NCBI GenBank assembly: GCA_910578325.1
Contig: CAJTQT010000004.1
Span: forward strand, 62,001 to 126,000
Source of the DNA: an uncultured Christensenella sp.
Lineage (GTDB): Bacteria; Bacillota; Clostridia; Christensenellales; CAG-917
DNA: 64,000 nucleotides
Direction: 5' to 3'
The first letter of the stretch is position 1. The number at the start of each line of letters is the position of its first letter. The notes under the pieces are model-generated. The model saw nothing but the letters and a program-made list of their open reading frames with translations, did not search any database and was not told the DNA's origin. The translations under genes and the position numbers were made by a program. Positions 9,279-17,016 of the stretch are shown here, one piece after another.

Positions 9279-10541
9279 TCAGGCTTTAAATATTTTTACG
9301 ATATCCTCGCCTTCTACGGGGGAAACGACGCTTCCGAACATTCTGTCGAAATCAAAAACGTACTTAGCCGCAGCGAGAACGTCTTCTTTCGCAGTCCCGT
9401 CGATAGCGGCTATGCGCGCGTCGAAATCGTACAGCATACCCGTCTGAATCGCGTGCGTGCCGAAAGTACGCATCATAGCGGAGGTGCTTTCCTGTCCGAG
9501 TACGAGAGAGGTTTTGAGTTGTTCTTTTCCCTTTGCAAGTTCTTCGTCGGTTACGCCTTTTTCAAGCAACAAATCGACTTCTGCCCGAATCGCCCTGACC
9601 GCCTTTTCTACGCTTTCGGGATTCGTCGCCGTATAGATGATATACGCACCGTTATTCTCATAAGTGGACGGATATCCCATAATCGTATAGCAAAGCCCGA
9701 GTTTTTCGCGAATGCTTTGAAACAGCCTCGACGACATCTCCATACTGAAAATCACGCTCATCAACTGCACCGAAACCGCGTTACGGTCGTTATAAGGAAA
9801 CGACGGAAACGCAAACGCAACATGCGCCTGTTCTATCTGCTTTTTAGTCTTCACGTATCCGGTGTTGTCGCCCACCCTCGCTGCCTGTCGGCGCAAGTCT
9901 GGCACAGCCTTAGTAAACTTGCTTTCAAAATGCCGTTTTACGAGTTCTATCGCACTGTTTTCGGAAATATTCCCCGCAATAGATATAACCGTATTTGACG
10001 GCGTATAATACATTTTATGATAGTTGTCAAGCGTTTTAGAAGTCATCGAAAGCAACGTTTCCTTGCTTCCGAGAATGGGTTTTTCAAGCGGATTTCCCTT
10101 GAAAAATCCTGTCAGCAAACTCTCCAGACAAACGTCGTCGGGAGAATCCTCGCTCTCGTTTATCTCCTCCATAACGACGCGGCGCTCGCGTTCCAGTTCT
10201 TCCTCCCCGAAAAGCGGATTAAGATAAATATCGCTCAAAACGTCCGCGCATTTATCCGCGTTCGTATCAAGAGATACGGTATAAAAACAGGTATAACTCT
10301 TAGACGTAAACGCGTTTATCTGCGCGCCTATGCTGTCGATTTCGTTTACGATATCGAAACTGCTGCGCGATTTTGTGCCTTTGAACACCATATGTTCGAT
10401 AAAATGAGAAATTCCCGACAGTTCGGGAGTCTCTTTAACCACTCCCGCGCCGACAAATACACCGAGCGCGACAGAGCGTACAGCGGTGTTTTGCACCAGA
10501 ACAAGTTTAAGTCCGCTTTCAAATTCAATCAATTTCTGCAT
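9279..10541 (-). CDS. M16 family zinc peptidase (MlpA/YmxG type)
   Basis: Putative zinc-dependent peptidase of the pitrilysin family, 420 residues. The inverted zinc motif H46-F-I-E49-H50 is intact and a glutamate pair at 125-126 supplies the distal ligand; the C-terminal half has the second M16 fold with an R/Y-like segment (LCYTIMGYPSTYE). In B. subtilis the order rpsO-pnpA-ylxY-mlpA is conserved, and this gene holds the mlpA position. I chose ATG 10541; an in-frame ATG lies at 10559. Neither has a Shine-Dalgarno sequence, and a promoter is positioned so that transcription would start at 10541. Open reading continues upstream but runs into the divergent deacetylase gene. Confidence 0.88.
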   Translation of the reverse strand: MQKLIEFESGLKLVLVQNTAVRSVALGVFVGAGVVKETPELSGISHFIEHMVFKGTKSRSSFDIVNEIDSIGAQINAFTSKSYTCFYTVSLDTNADKCADVLSDIYLNPLFGEEELERERRVVMEEINESEDSPDDVCLESLLTGFFKGNPLEKPILGSKETLLSMTSKTLDNYHKMYYTPSNTVISIAGNISENSAIELVKRHFESKFTKAVPDLRRQAARVGDNTGYVKTKKQIEQAHVAFAFPSFPYNDRNAVSVQLMSVIFSMEMSSRLFQSIREKLGLCYTIMGYPSTYENNGAYIIYTATNPESVEKAVRAIRAEVDLLLEKGVTDEELAKGKEQLKTSLVLGQESTSAMMRTFGTHAIQTGMLYDFDARIAAIDGTAKEDVLAAAKYVFDFDRMFGSVVSPVEGEDIVKIFKA

Positions 10542-10547
10542 ATCAAT

Positions 10548-10576
10548 ATTGTAACACATAGTTTCGCTTCTGCAAA
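10548..10576 (-). promoter_or_regulatory. Promoter placing +1 at the M16 peptidase start codon
   Basis: On the minus strand TTTGCA (10576-10571) and TACAAT (10553-10548) are spaced by 17 bases. The base seven positions after the -10 hexamer is the A of the ATG at 10541, which predicts a leaderless mRNA. The lack of any ribosome-binding site before this ATG is consistent with that. This is an inference from spacing only. Confidence 0.45.
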
Positions 10577-10589
10577 CATATTTTGTACT

Positions 10590-11312
10590 ATGAAAGAGAG
10601 ACGATTCCGTGCCTTTTGGGCTAATTTTGTCATAGCGGCGGTTCTTGCGTGCACGTTCGGCATAGCGTTCACCGCCGCGCTTCCCGTAAGTGAAACTACC
10701 CAGCCCGTCAACAACGCGATTTACGAGGGCAATCAGAACGGCGGTAAAGTAGCCCTGATGTTCAATGTCTACGAAAACGCGCCCAACGTAGAAAGTATTG
10801 CGGCTATTCTGGAAGAATACGGCTTCAACGCAACGTTTTTCGTCGGAGGAAGTTGGGTTGCCAAACACCCTAATACGCTTCTTAAAGTCGCGTCCTGCGG
10901 TTTCGAAATAGGCAATCACGGATATCTTCACCGCGACCACGCCAAATTGACTATGCAACAGAATAAGGAAGAAATCCTGCTGACAGAAAGGCTTATCGAC
11001 AGCGTTCTTGAAGACCTTCCCGATTACTACAACTGCAAGTTATTCGCACCGCCCAGCGGAAGTATAGGCACAGTTATGTTCGAAGCGTGCAAGCAACTCG
11101 AATACAAGGTCATAATGTGGTCGAGAGATACCATAGACTGGCGCGACCACGACGCCGACATAATATACGAACGCGCGATAAAAGATATCAAAGCGGGGGA
11201 TTTGATTCTTATGCACCCCACCGATTGCACAGTCGACGCTCTGCCCCGCATACTCGAATATATCAAGTCCGCAAATCTCAGCGCCGACACCGTAAGCAAC
11301 GTCATAGACTAA
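10590..11312 (+). CDS. Polysaccharide deacetylase-fold protein (YlxY position), catalytic Asp replaced
   Basis: Secreted or membrane-anchored NodB-fold protein of 240 residues. It has a signal/anchor segment at about residues 8-30, the NodB strand VALMFNVYENA at 54-64, ATFFVGGSW at 81-89, and the metal-binding H110-GYL-H114. In related deacetylases the first strand ends in FD; here it is F58-N59, so the usual catalytic or metal-binding aspartate is asparagine. It may be inactive or use other chemistry. It occupies the ylxY slot between pnp and the M16 peptidase but on the opposite strand. No Shine-Dalgarno precedes the ATG, and the open frame before it is only the shadow of the divergent gene. 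Confidence 0.82.
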   Translation: MKERRFRAFWANFVIAAVLACTFGIAFTAALPVSETTQPVNNAIYEGNQNGGKVALMFNVYENAPNVESIAAILEEYGFNATFFVGGSWVAKHPNTLLKVASCGFEIGNHGYLHRDHAKLTMQQNKEEILLTERLIDSVLEDLPDYYNCKLFAPPSGSIGTVMFEACKQLEYKVIMWSRDTIDWRDHDADIIYERAIKDIKAGDLILMHPTDCTVDALPRILEYIKSANLSADTVSNVID

Positions 11313-11362
11313 TTGATTATTAACTTTACGCAGGCATTTAAAACATAATCGTAAACAAATGG

Positions 11363-11387
11363 AAACGCGCCGTAAGAGCGCGTTTTT
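11363..11387 (+). terminator. Terminator of the deacetylase gene
   Basis: AAACGCGC (11363-11370) pairs with GCGCGTTT (11378-11385) across a 7-base loop, and the T-run continues to 11387. It lies 50 bases after the plus-strand stop. Confidence 0.75.
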
Positions 11388-11404
11388 AATTGCATATATG
11401 AAAA

Positions 11405-11460
11405 CCCCCGTCTGAAATCTGCGAGCGAGCATATTGCTCGCGGCAGTAAATAGACAGGGG
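11405..11460 (-). terminator. Terminator of pnp
   Basis: On the minus strand a long imperfect hairpin joins CCCCTGTCT with AGACGGGGG and contains an inner GCGAGC/GCTCGC stem; TTTTC follows. It begins 26 bases after the pnp stop and faces the terminator of the converging deacetylase gene. Confidence 0.7.
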
Positions 11461-11485
11461 CTTGATTCAATCGCTAAAATCGTTC

Positions 11486-13600
11486 TTACGCTTTGCGGAC
11501 GACCTCTTTAAGGCGAAGGTCAACTCTGTGCTTTTCGTCAATCTTGATAACTTTTACGATTACGATATCGCCTACGTTGACGACGTCGGTCACTCTCTCG
11601 ACGCGCTCGGTAGAAAGTTTGGAGATATGAATCATTCCATCCTTACCGGGAGCAAAATTTACGCTTGCGCCGAACTGCCCCTTGTCGTTTTCCATAATCT
11701 TTGTAACGATACCTTCGTACACGTCGCCGATTTCGACGTCGCGCACAATCGTCTCGATAATGGAGCGCGCTTTCTTTATTGCGCTGTCGTCGTTTGACGC
11801 AACAAATACGGTCCCTTCGTCGTTGATATCGATTTTGACGCCCGTATCTTCGATAATCTTATTGATTGTCTTTCCGCCTTTACCTATTATATCGCCGAGT
11901 TTATCGGGATCAACCGAGAAAGAAACGATTTTGGGCGCCCACTTGCTCAGTTCGGGACGCGCTTCGGGAAGCGTGGCAAGCATCTTATCGAGTATTTCCA
12001 ATCTGCCGATTCTCGCCTGTTCAAGGGCCTTCGTGAGGATATTTTCATCAATGCCTTTGATTTTGATGTCCATCTGAATTGCGGTGATACCTTTGGTTGT
12101 ACCCGCAACCTTGAAATCCATATCGCCGAGGAAGTCTTCAAGTCCCTGTATATCGGAAAGGACCGCCACTTTGCCTTGCTCCTCGTTTTTGATAAGTCCC
12201 ATTGCGATACCTGCGACGGGAGCCTTGATCGGAACGCCTGCGTCCATAAGAGCGAGCGTACTGCCGCATACGGAAGCCTGAGAAGTGGAACCGTTTGAAC
12301 TGAGAATATCGGATACAGTACGGATTGCGTACGGGAATTCCTCTTCGCTGGGAAGCACGGGTTCGAGAGCGCGTTCCGCAAGTGCGCCGTGACCGATTTC
12401 ACGTCTGCCGGGGCTCTTCAAGGATTTCGCCTCGCCTGTCGAATAACCGGGCATATTGTACTGATGCATATATCTCTTGTAGAAGTCGTCGTCAAGACCT
12501 TCGAGTCTCTGCGCTTCGGAAATCGTACCGAGCGTGCAGGTTGTCATTGCCTGCGTCTGACCTCTTGTAAAGATTGCACTGCCGTGAACACGGGGAAGCA
12601 TACCGACTTCGCACCAAATGGGGCGGATTTCGGTGAGACTTCTGCCGTCGGGACGAACGCCGTCGACAAGTATCTTTGCGCGGACTTTTTCCTTTTTGAG
12701 ATAGTAGAGGCTGTCCAGAATAAACTTGACTTTTTTGGGAACGTCGTTAAACTCGTCTACGAAATGCGCAAGCACGTCTTCGTTAAGAGCGTCTTCTCTC
12801 TCTTCGCGCTCGTAACGGTCAAACGCTTCGAGAACGTAGTCCATCTTCTTATCCGCATAAGCGCGGACTGCCGCATCGATGTCCTCGGGAATATGTTCGA
12901 GTTCGATATCGAGTTTAGCCTTGCCGACTTCCGCCTGAATGCCTTCGATAAACGCTACTATTCTCTTTATTTCCTCGTGTCCGAACATAATCGCGCCGAG
13001 CATTTCCTGTTCGGTGATTTCGTTCGAGCCTGCCTCAACCATCATTATAGCGTCTTTCGTGCCGCTGAGGTTGAGCGTAAGTCTGGATTTTGCGCGCTGT
13101 TCGGTATCGGGGTTGATGACGTACTGTCCGTCAACCAAACCGACTACGACGGAGCCGGTAGGACCTGCCCACGGTATATCGGATATCGAAAGCGCAACGG
13201 ACGAACCTATCATTCCGAAAACTTCGGGAGGCGTGTTCGTGTCAACCGAAAGCACGGTTGCGATAACCGTTACGTCGTTGTAAATGCCCTTCGGAAACAA
13301 AGGACGTATGGGACGGTCTATAAGACGCGAGGTGAGTATCGCTTTGTCGCTTGCTCTGCCCTCTCTCTTTTTAAATCCTCCGGGGATTTTTCCGATAGCA
13401 TACATTTTTTCTTCATAGTCCACGCTGAGGGGGAAGAAATCCATTCCGTCGCGGGGCGTTTTGGACATAGTCGCGTTGACCATAACCACCGTATCGCCGC
13501 AACGTACTATGCACGAGCCGTTTGCCTGACCGCAGTATGCGCCGGTTTCAACGACGAGTTCCTTTCCGCCGACTGTTGTCTTGAAAATTTTTCTTTCCAT
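11486..13600 (-). CDS. pnp: Polyribonucleotide nucleotidyltransferase (PNPase)
   Basis: Phosphorolytic 3'-5' exoribonuclease of the mRNA decay machinery. The 704 residues contain two RNase PH-type domains separated by a helical domain, then a KH domain (GDIIGKGGKTINKII near 560-580) and a C-terminal S1 domain (GDVYEGIVTKIM onwards). Length and architecture are standard. An AGGAG ribosome site precedes the ATG. It lies after rpsO as in most bacteria, separated by a strongly structured 300-base leader. Confidence 0.98.
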   Translation of the reverse strand: MERKIFKTTVGGKELVVETGAYCGQANGSCIVRCGDTVVMVNATMSKTPRDGMDFFPLSVDYEEKMYAIGKIPGGFKKREGRASDKAILTSRLIDRPIRPLFPKGIYNDVTVIATVLSVDTNTPPEVFGMIGSSVALSISDIPWAGPTGSVVVGLVDGQYVINPDTEQRAKSRLTLNLSGTKDAIMMVEAGSNEITEQEMLGAIMFGHEEIKRIVAFIEGIQAEVGKAKLDIELEHIPEDIDAAVRAYADKKMDYVLEAFDRYEREEREDALNEDVLAHFVDEFNDVPKKVKFILDSLYYLKKEKVRAKILVDGVRPDGRSLTEIRPIWCEVGMLPRVHGSAIFTRGQTQAMTTCTLGTISEAQRLEGLDDDFYKRYMHQYNMPGYSTGEAKSLKSPGRREIGHGALAERALEPVLPSEEEFPYAIRTVSDILSSNGSTSQASVCGSTLALMDAGVPIKAPVAGIAMGLIKNEEQGKVAVLSDIQGLEDFLGDMDFKVAGTTKGITAIQMDIKIKGIDENILTKALEQARIGRLEILDKMLATLPEARPELSKWAPKIVSFSVDPDKLGDIIGKGGKTINKIIEDTGVKIDINDEGTVFVASNDDSAIKKARSIIETIVRDVEIGDVYEGIVTKIMENDKGQFGASVNFAPGKDGMIHISKLSTERVERVTDVVNVGDIVIVKVIKIDEKHRVDLRLKEVVRKA

Positions 13601-13715
13601 AATTTACTCCTGTTCTGGGAATTCCGTCATTCCCTATTTTATTTTTATATTATCTGCTGTCGCAGTAATTTCTATAATCCGTGAATAGTGCGGATTTCAA
13701 AAACAATAAATTTTG

Positions 13716-13843
13716 TTTTTGCGTCAGACGCCAATCATAACGGTACGCAAAATCGCATAGTGCGGGATTTGTTTTGAGCGCAAACCACGCAAGGCGCAGA
13801 ACCTAAGCGTGAATTGCCGCATTTTGCGAAATGCAATTATGAT
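13716..13843 (-). other. Structured intergenic element between rpsO and pnp
   Basis: The 300 bases between the pnp start and the rpsO stop hold no gene. Nested complementary segments are visible: ATCATAA (13734-13740) with TTATGAT (13837-13843), CGCAAAAT (13746-13753) with ATTTTGCG (13821-13828), CACGC (13786-13790) with GCGTG (13807-13811), and small hairpins CGCA-tag-TGCG (13754-13764) and GCGTC-a-GACGC (13721-13731). A branched RNA leader is plausible. In E. coli a pnp leader hairpin is the target of PNPase autoregulation; whether this element acts in that way is unknown. It could also be a dispersed palindromic repeat. Confidence 0.45.
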
Positions 13844-13865
13844 ATACGCATCAGCGTCAAAAGAG

Positions 13866-13884
13866 TGCGGAAAAGAATTCCGCA
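13866..13884 (-). terminator. Partial terminator after rpsO
   Basis: A 7-bp stem TGCGGAA/TTCCGCA with a 5-base loop is followed on the minus strand by CTCTTTTG. The T-tract is weak in this direction, so read-through from rpsO into pnp is likely. Confidence 0.5.
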
Positions 13885-13899
13885 TTCTTTTTGTTTGTT

Positions 13900-14163
13900 T
13901 TATTTTCTCAAACCGAGCGAACTGACGATTGCGCGGTATCTCTCGATGTCGGTATCCTTCAAGTAGTTGAGCAAACTTCTTCTGTGACCGACCATCATCA
14001 GCAAGCCTCTGCGGCTGTGGTGATCTTTGTGGTGCACTTTAAGGTGCTCGGTGAGTTCCGAAATACGCTTTGTGAGAAGCGCGATTTGCACTTCGGGAGA
14101 ACCGGTGTCGCCCTCGCTGCGCGCATAGGTTGCTATAATCTGTTGTTTTGTTTCCTTATCCAT
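13900..14163 (-). CDS. rpsO: 30S ribosomal protein S15
   Basis: Primary 16S rRNA-binding protein of the small-subunit platform. At 87 residues it is full length, with the conserved DTGSPEVQIALLT segment, HHSRRGLL, and the C-terminal RYRAIVSSLGLRK. A strong AAGGAGG lies 8 bases upstream of the ATG. It is placed directly before pnp, as in most bacteria. Confidence 0.98.
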   Translation of the reverse strand: MDKETKQQIIATYARSEGDTGSPEVQIALLTKRISELTEHLKVHHKDHHSRRGLLMMVGHRRSLLNYLKDTDIERYRAIVSSLGLRK

Positions 14164-14354
14164 TGATTTAACCTCCTTCGTTGGATAAATAATTCGCTTC
14201 CAACCAAGTAAGAACTCAGAGACTGTCCGAACCTCGTCGAAAGTACGATAGTTATATTATCACATTTGAATTACAAAGTAAAACATTTTTAAATACATTT
14301 ATTACATTAATTAAGTGTGCTTTAATCTGTGTGAACACTCAAAAATTCATTCTA

Positions 14355-14840
14355 TCAATTCGACTTATTTGTCCATTCAAGCGTAAAATATTGCGACGTT
14401 GTCAAAATCATCGTTCCGTCAAAATCACCGCTTTCATCGTCAATAATATGTACCGTAGCGCTGTCATCATCATAATCTTCTATAATGCCGCGTGCTAATT
14501 CCGTCTCGTCATAATCATAAAAAGCGACCACTGAAGAGTTATTCTTTAAAAACTCAAAGACATCCTGAATACACTCCCATTCACTAAAATTCATATTCTC
14601 ATCTATCGATACGTCAGGAATATTCAGATTCTTTATATACTCCGTCCCGTATGAAACCGAACAGATAAAATCTATCGGAATCATAGCATACTTGCTGAAA
14701 GCCCCGTCTTTCCCAAAACATATTACAAAAATGCTATGTGCATTCGTATGAAAAATAACACCCACGTCAAACGTTTGCAAATCATTGTCGGAACGTATTT
14801 CACATACAGTTTTATCATCTATTAATTTTTTAAAATCCAT
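14355..14840 (-). CDS. Uncharacterised 161-residue protein
   Basis: I do not recognise this family. The protein is acidic, soluble, with no signal or membrane segment. The N-terminal half reads like alternating beta strands (VCEIRSDND, DVGVIFHTNAHSIFVICFG, YAMIPIDFICSVSYG), which could fit a small beta-barrel; the C-terminal part is rich in D and E (EDYDDDSATVHIIDDESGD). A GGGGGG-containing ribosome site supports the ATG. It starts 15 bases after hemZ and probably belongs to its transcript, separate from rpsO which lies 190 bases further on. Confidence 0.75.
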   Translation of the reverse strand: MDFKKLIDDKTVCEIRSDNDLQTFDVGVIFHTNAHSIFVICFGKDGAFSKYAMIPIDFICSVSYGTEYIKNLNIPDVSIDENMNFSEWECIQDVFEFLKNNSSVVAFYDYDETELARGIIEDYDDDSATVHIIDDESGDFDGTMILTTSQYFTLEWTNKSN

Positions 14841-14854
14841 ATTCTATTCCCCCC

Positions 14855-16264
14855 TTATTTCCAGAACTCACGCTGCCTCTCGAGCATCATATCTATATTT
14901 TTGATATATTCAAGCGGCTCTTTGTAGTTTGCACACCGCGTAATCAAATTTATCTTTCTGTCTATTTTCTTTGAAATTCCGTTCGCGCCGTTGGCAATTA
15001 TAGGCGTGTCCTCTTCCATTATGTCAATGTTATACAGACACTCCTTGCCAACCTTTGCATAACCTACGTTTTCAAGATTGCCGCTCGTGTATTTCTGTCT
15101 GTACATATAATACGGGACGTACCCCGCCTCAGTCAACTTCTTATATGCGTAGTCCACCATTCTTGATGCGGTAGCGCAGTCGGTGTTGTCATACCCGTCG
15201 AGTTTGAGCGCGGAACCCTTTTTGAGATAGAGAGTATGTACGGTTATGTTTTCCGGCGAAAGCGCGACGGCGGTGTCCAGACTGTATTTGAAATCCTCAA
15301 ACGTTTCATCAGGAAGCATCGCAATCAAATCCATATTTACGTCAAGTCTTCCCCTTGCGCAGGCAAAGGCGTTGACGGTGTCGCCTACCTTATGCTGTCT
15401 GCCGATTTTTTCAAGCGTGCGCGCGTTGAACGTCTGCGGATTGACGGAGATTCTTGTTACTCCGTGCTTTAACAGCATTTTCACGGTTTCGTCGTCGATA
15501 GTGTCGGGACGCCCGGCCTCCACCGTAAACTCCTTTGCGCCGAAATGACAGTGTTCAAGAATCCTGTCAAGCATCTGCGGACCTATCGATGTAGGCGTCC
15601 CGCCTCCTATATACACCGCTCTGACTTTCCATTTTTTTTGCTTTATAAGTTGCCTTGTCTGTTCGAGTTCGCGTATAAGACAGTCCACGTACGGCTCAAC
15701 AAGTTTTTTCTGTCTGCTCAGCGGCAGACTGACGAACGAGCAATACGCGCATTTCGTAGGACAAAACGGAATAAACACAAACACGTCGTATTCGTTTGCC
15801 GACTTCTTTCGCAAAGGCGTCTGTACGGCTACGGTCTTTTCTATCAGAGCAACTTTCTCCTCGCTTACGCCGTAGTCGTTTAAAAACACCTCTCTTGCGG
15901 ATTTTCCGTAACTCTCTCGGTCATTCTGTATTTCGGTAAACAGTTTAGTGGGACGTATACCCGTAAGACATCCGTAAGGAAGTTCCACTCCCGTAAGGAA
16001 GCAGAGCGTGCGGTAAACAGCGATTTTCAGATACCTCTTTTCAACGCGTTTGCGAACAAGATTATCACATTCCTTAATCGGGTAATAGAAATTTTTCTTA
16101 AAACCGTCGTATCTGTCCGAACTCACCGTAACTCTGAAAACGCCGTCGCGAACGGCGTAATCCAGATTCAGAGAAATATCCTCGCCGTACGCGCTTTCGA
16201 ACAGTCGGATAAGTTCCGCCAAATCGTTGAGATATTCTGTGTTGCTTACTGAAAAATTTATCAT
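14855..16264 (-). CDS. hemZ: HemZ-type coproporphyrinogen dehydrogenase-like radical SAM protein
   Basis: Member of the HemN/HemZ radical-SAM family, named for oxygen-independent coproporphyrinogen III oxidation, although some family members are heme chaperones. In the 469 residues the cluster motif is C168-x3-C172-x2-C175, followed by GGGTPTS at 220-226 for SAM binding. An N-terminal extension of about 150 residues is typical of HemZ rather than HemN. It follows the hydrolase and rel as in other Clostridia. No other heme genes are visible here, so the substrate is not established by context. Confidence 0.88.
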   Translation of the reverse strand: MINFSVSNTEYLNDLAELIRLFESAYGEDISLNLDYAVRDGVFRVTVSSDRYDGFKKNFYYPIKECDNLVRKRVEKRYLKIAVYRTLCFLTGVELPYGCLTGIRPTKLFTEIQNDRESYGKSAREVFLNDYGVSEEKVALIEKTVAVQTPLRKKSANEYDVFVFIPFCPTKCAYCSFVSLPLSRQKKLVEPYVDCLIRELEQTRQLIKQKKWKVRAVYIGGGTPTSIGPQMLDRILEHCHFGAKEFTVEAGRPDTIDDETVKMLLKHGVTRISVNPQTFNARTLEKIGRQHKVGDTVNAFACARGRLDVNMDLIAMLPDETFEDFKYSLDTAVALSPENITVHTLYLKKGSALKLDGYDNTDCATASRMVDYAYKKLTEAGYVPYYMYRQKYTSGNLENVGYAKVGKECLYNIDIMEEDTPIIANGANGISKKIDRKINLITRCANYKEPLEYIKNIDMMLERQREFWK

Positions 16265-16283
16265 CGGAATCCTTGTGCTCCCT

Positions 16284-16943
16284 TCATTCGGTCATAACGA
16301 AGTCGGAGCCTTTTTCGTACAGCACGGGGTTATGCGCGCGTTCGGTTTCGAGCGAAGTCTTTGCGCCGTGCCCCGAAAGCACGGTATAGTCGCCGTGAAG
16401 GTTGAACAGTTTGTTTACAATCGAATTCTTTATTTCGGCAAAACTTCCGTCATAAAAATCCGTCCTGCCGTATCCCCCTGCAAACAGTGTATCGCCGCAG
16501 AAAACAGTATCTTCCGCAACGTAGCAAACGCCGCCTCTCGTATGTCCGGGAGTATGCAAAACTTTCAACATTACGCCCGCAACCGTCAGACTTTCGCCGC
16601 CTTTAAGAAGAACGTCGGGAATAAACGGTTCCACCTTTGCGCCGACGGCAAAACCCATATTTTTATAAGAAGAAATTTTATCTCTGTCTTCGCTATGCAG
16701 AAACACCGTTACGTTTCCGTTGCCGCGCGCTTGCGAAAGTTCCTGAAGAGCGGCGACCGCGCCTATATGATCGAAGTGTGCGTGCGTGAGCAAAACTGCT
16801 TCTATAACTGTGTTTTGTTCCTCTGCAAGCGCATAAATCATTTCGGCATTTCCGCCGGGGTCCACAACAAAAGCCCTTCCGCCGTTAACCGCGACGTATG
16901 TGTTTGTCTGCATCTGAGAGGTAATTAATGTGTATATCCTCAT
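16284..16943 (-). CDS. MBL-fold metallohydrolase (glyoxalase II-like)
   Basis: Small cytoplasmic metallo-beta-lactamase-fold hydrolase of 219 residues, resembling YcbL and hydroxyacylglutathione hydrolases. The zinc motif T53-H54-A-H56-F-D58-H59 is complete, with downstream HTPGHTRGG and LSGHG supplying the remaining ligands. I start at ATG 16943 (MRIYTL), where family similarity begins; the open frame extends to 17084 but would overlap rel by 68 bases. The rel-MBL-hemZ order is common in Clostridia. The true substrate is unknown. Confidence 0.88.
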   Translation of the reverse strand: MRIYTLITSQMQTNTYVAVNGGRAFVVDPGGNAEMIYALAEEQNTVIEAVLLTHAHFDHIGAVAALQELSQARGNGNVTVFLHSEDRDKISSYKNMGFAVGAKVEPFIPDVLLKGGESLTVAGVMLKVLHTPGHTRGGVCYVAEDTVFCGDTLFAGGYGRTDFYDGSFAEIKNSIVNKLFNLHGDYTVLSGHGAKTSLETERAHNPVLYEKGSDFVMTE

Positions 16944-17016
16944 AAATTTCTGCTTTTTGCCGCCTTTTAGAATAGTTTTACAAGTTTTGCACTTTTTTAG
17001 AATACTATGAGCATGT

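Noticed and set aside
10017..10589. Upstream in-frame extension of the deacetylase on the plus strand
   Set aside because: It lies antisense to the M16 peptidase and has no family similarity; the true protein starts with a signal segment at 10590.
10542..10958. N-terminal extension of the M16 peptidase
   Set aside because: It runs antisense through the deacetylase coding region and past the predicted promoter.
12389..13684. 431-codon plus-strand frame opposite pnp
   Set aside because: Shadow frame; pnp on the minus strand is complete and unmistakable.
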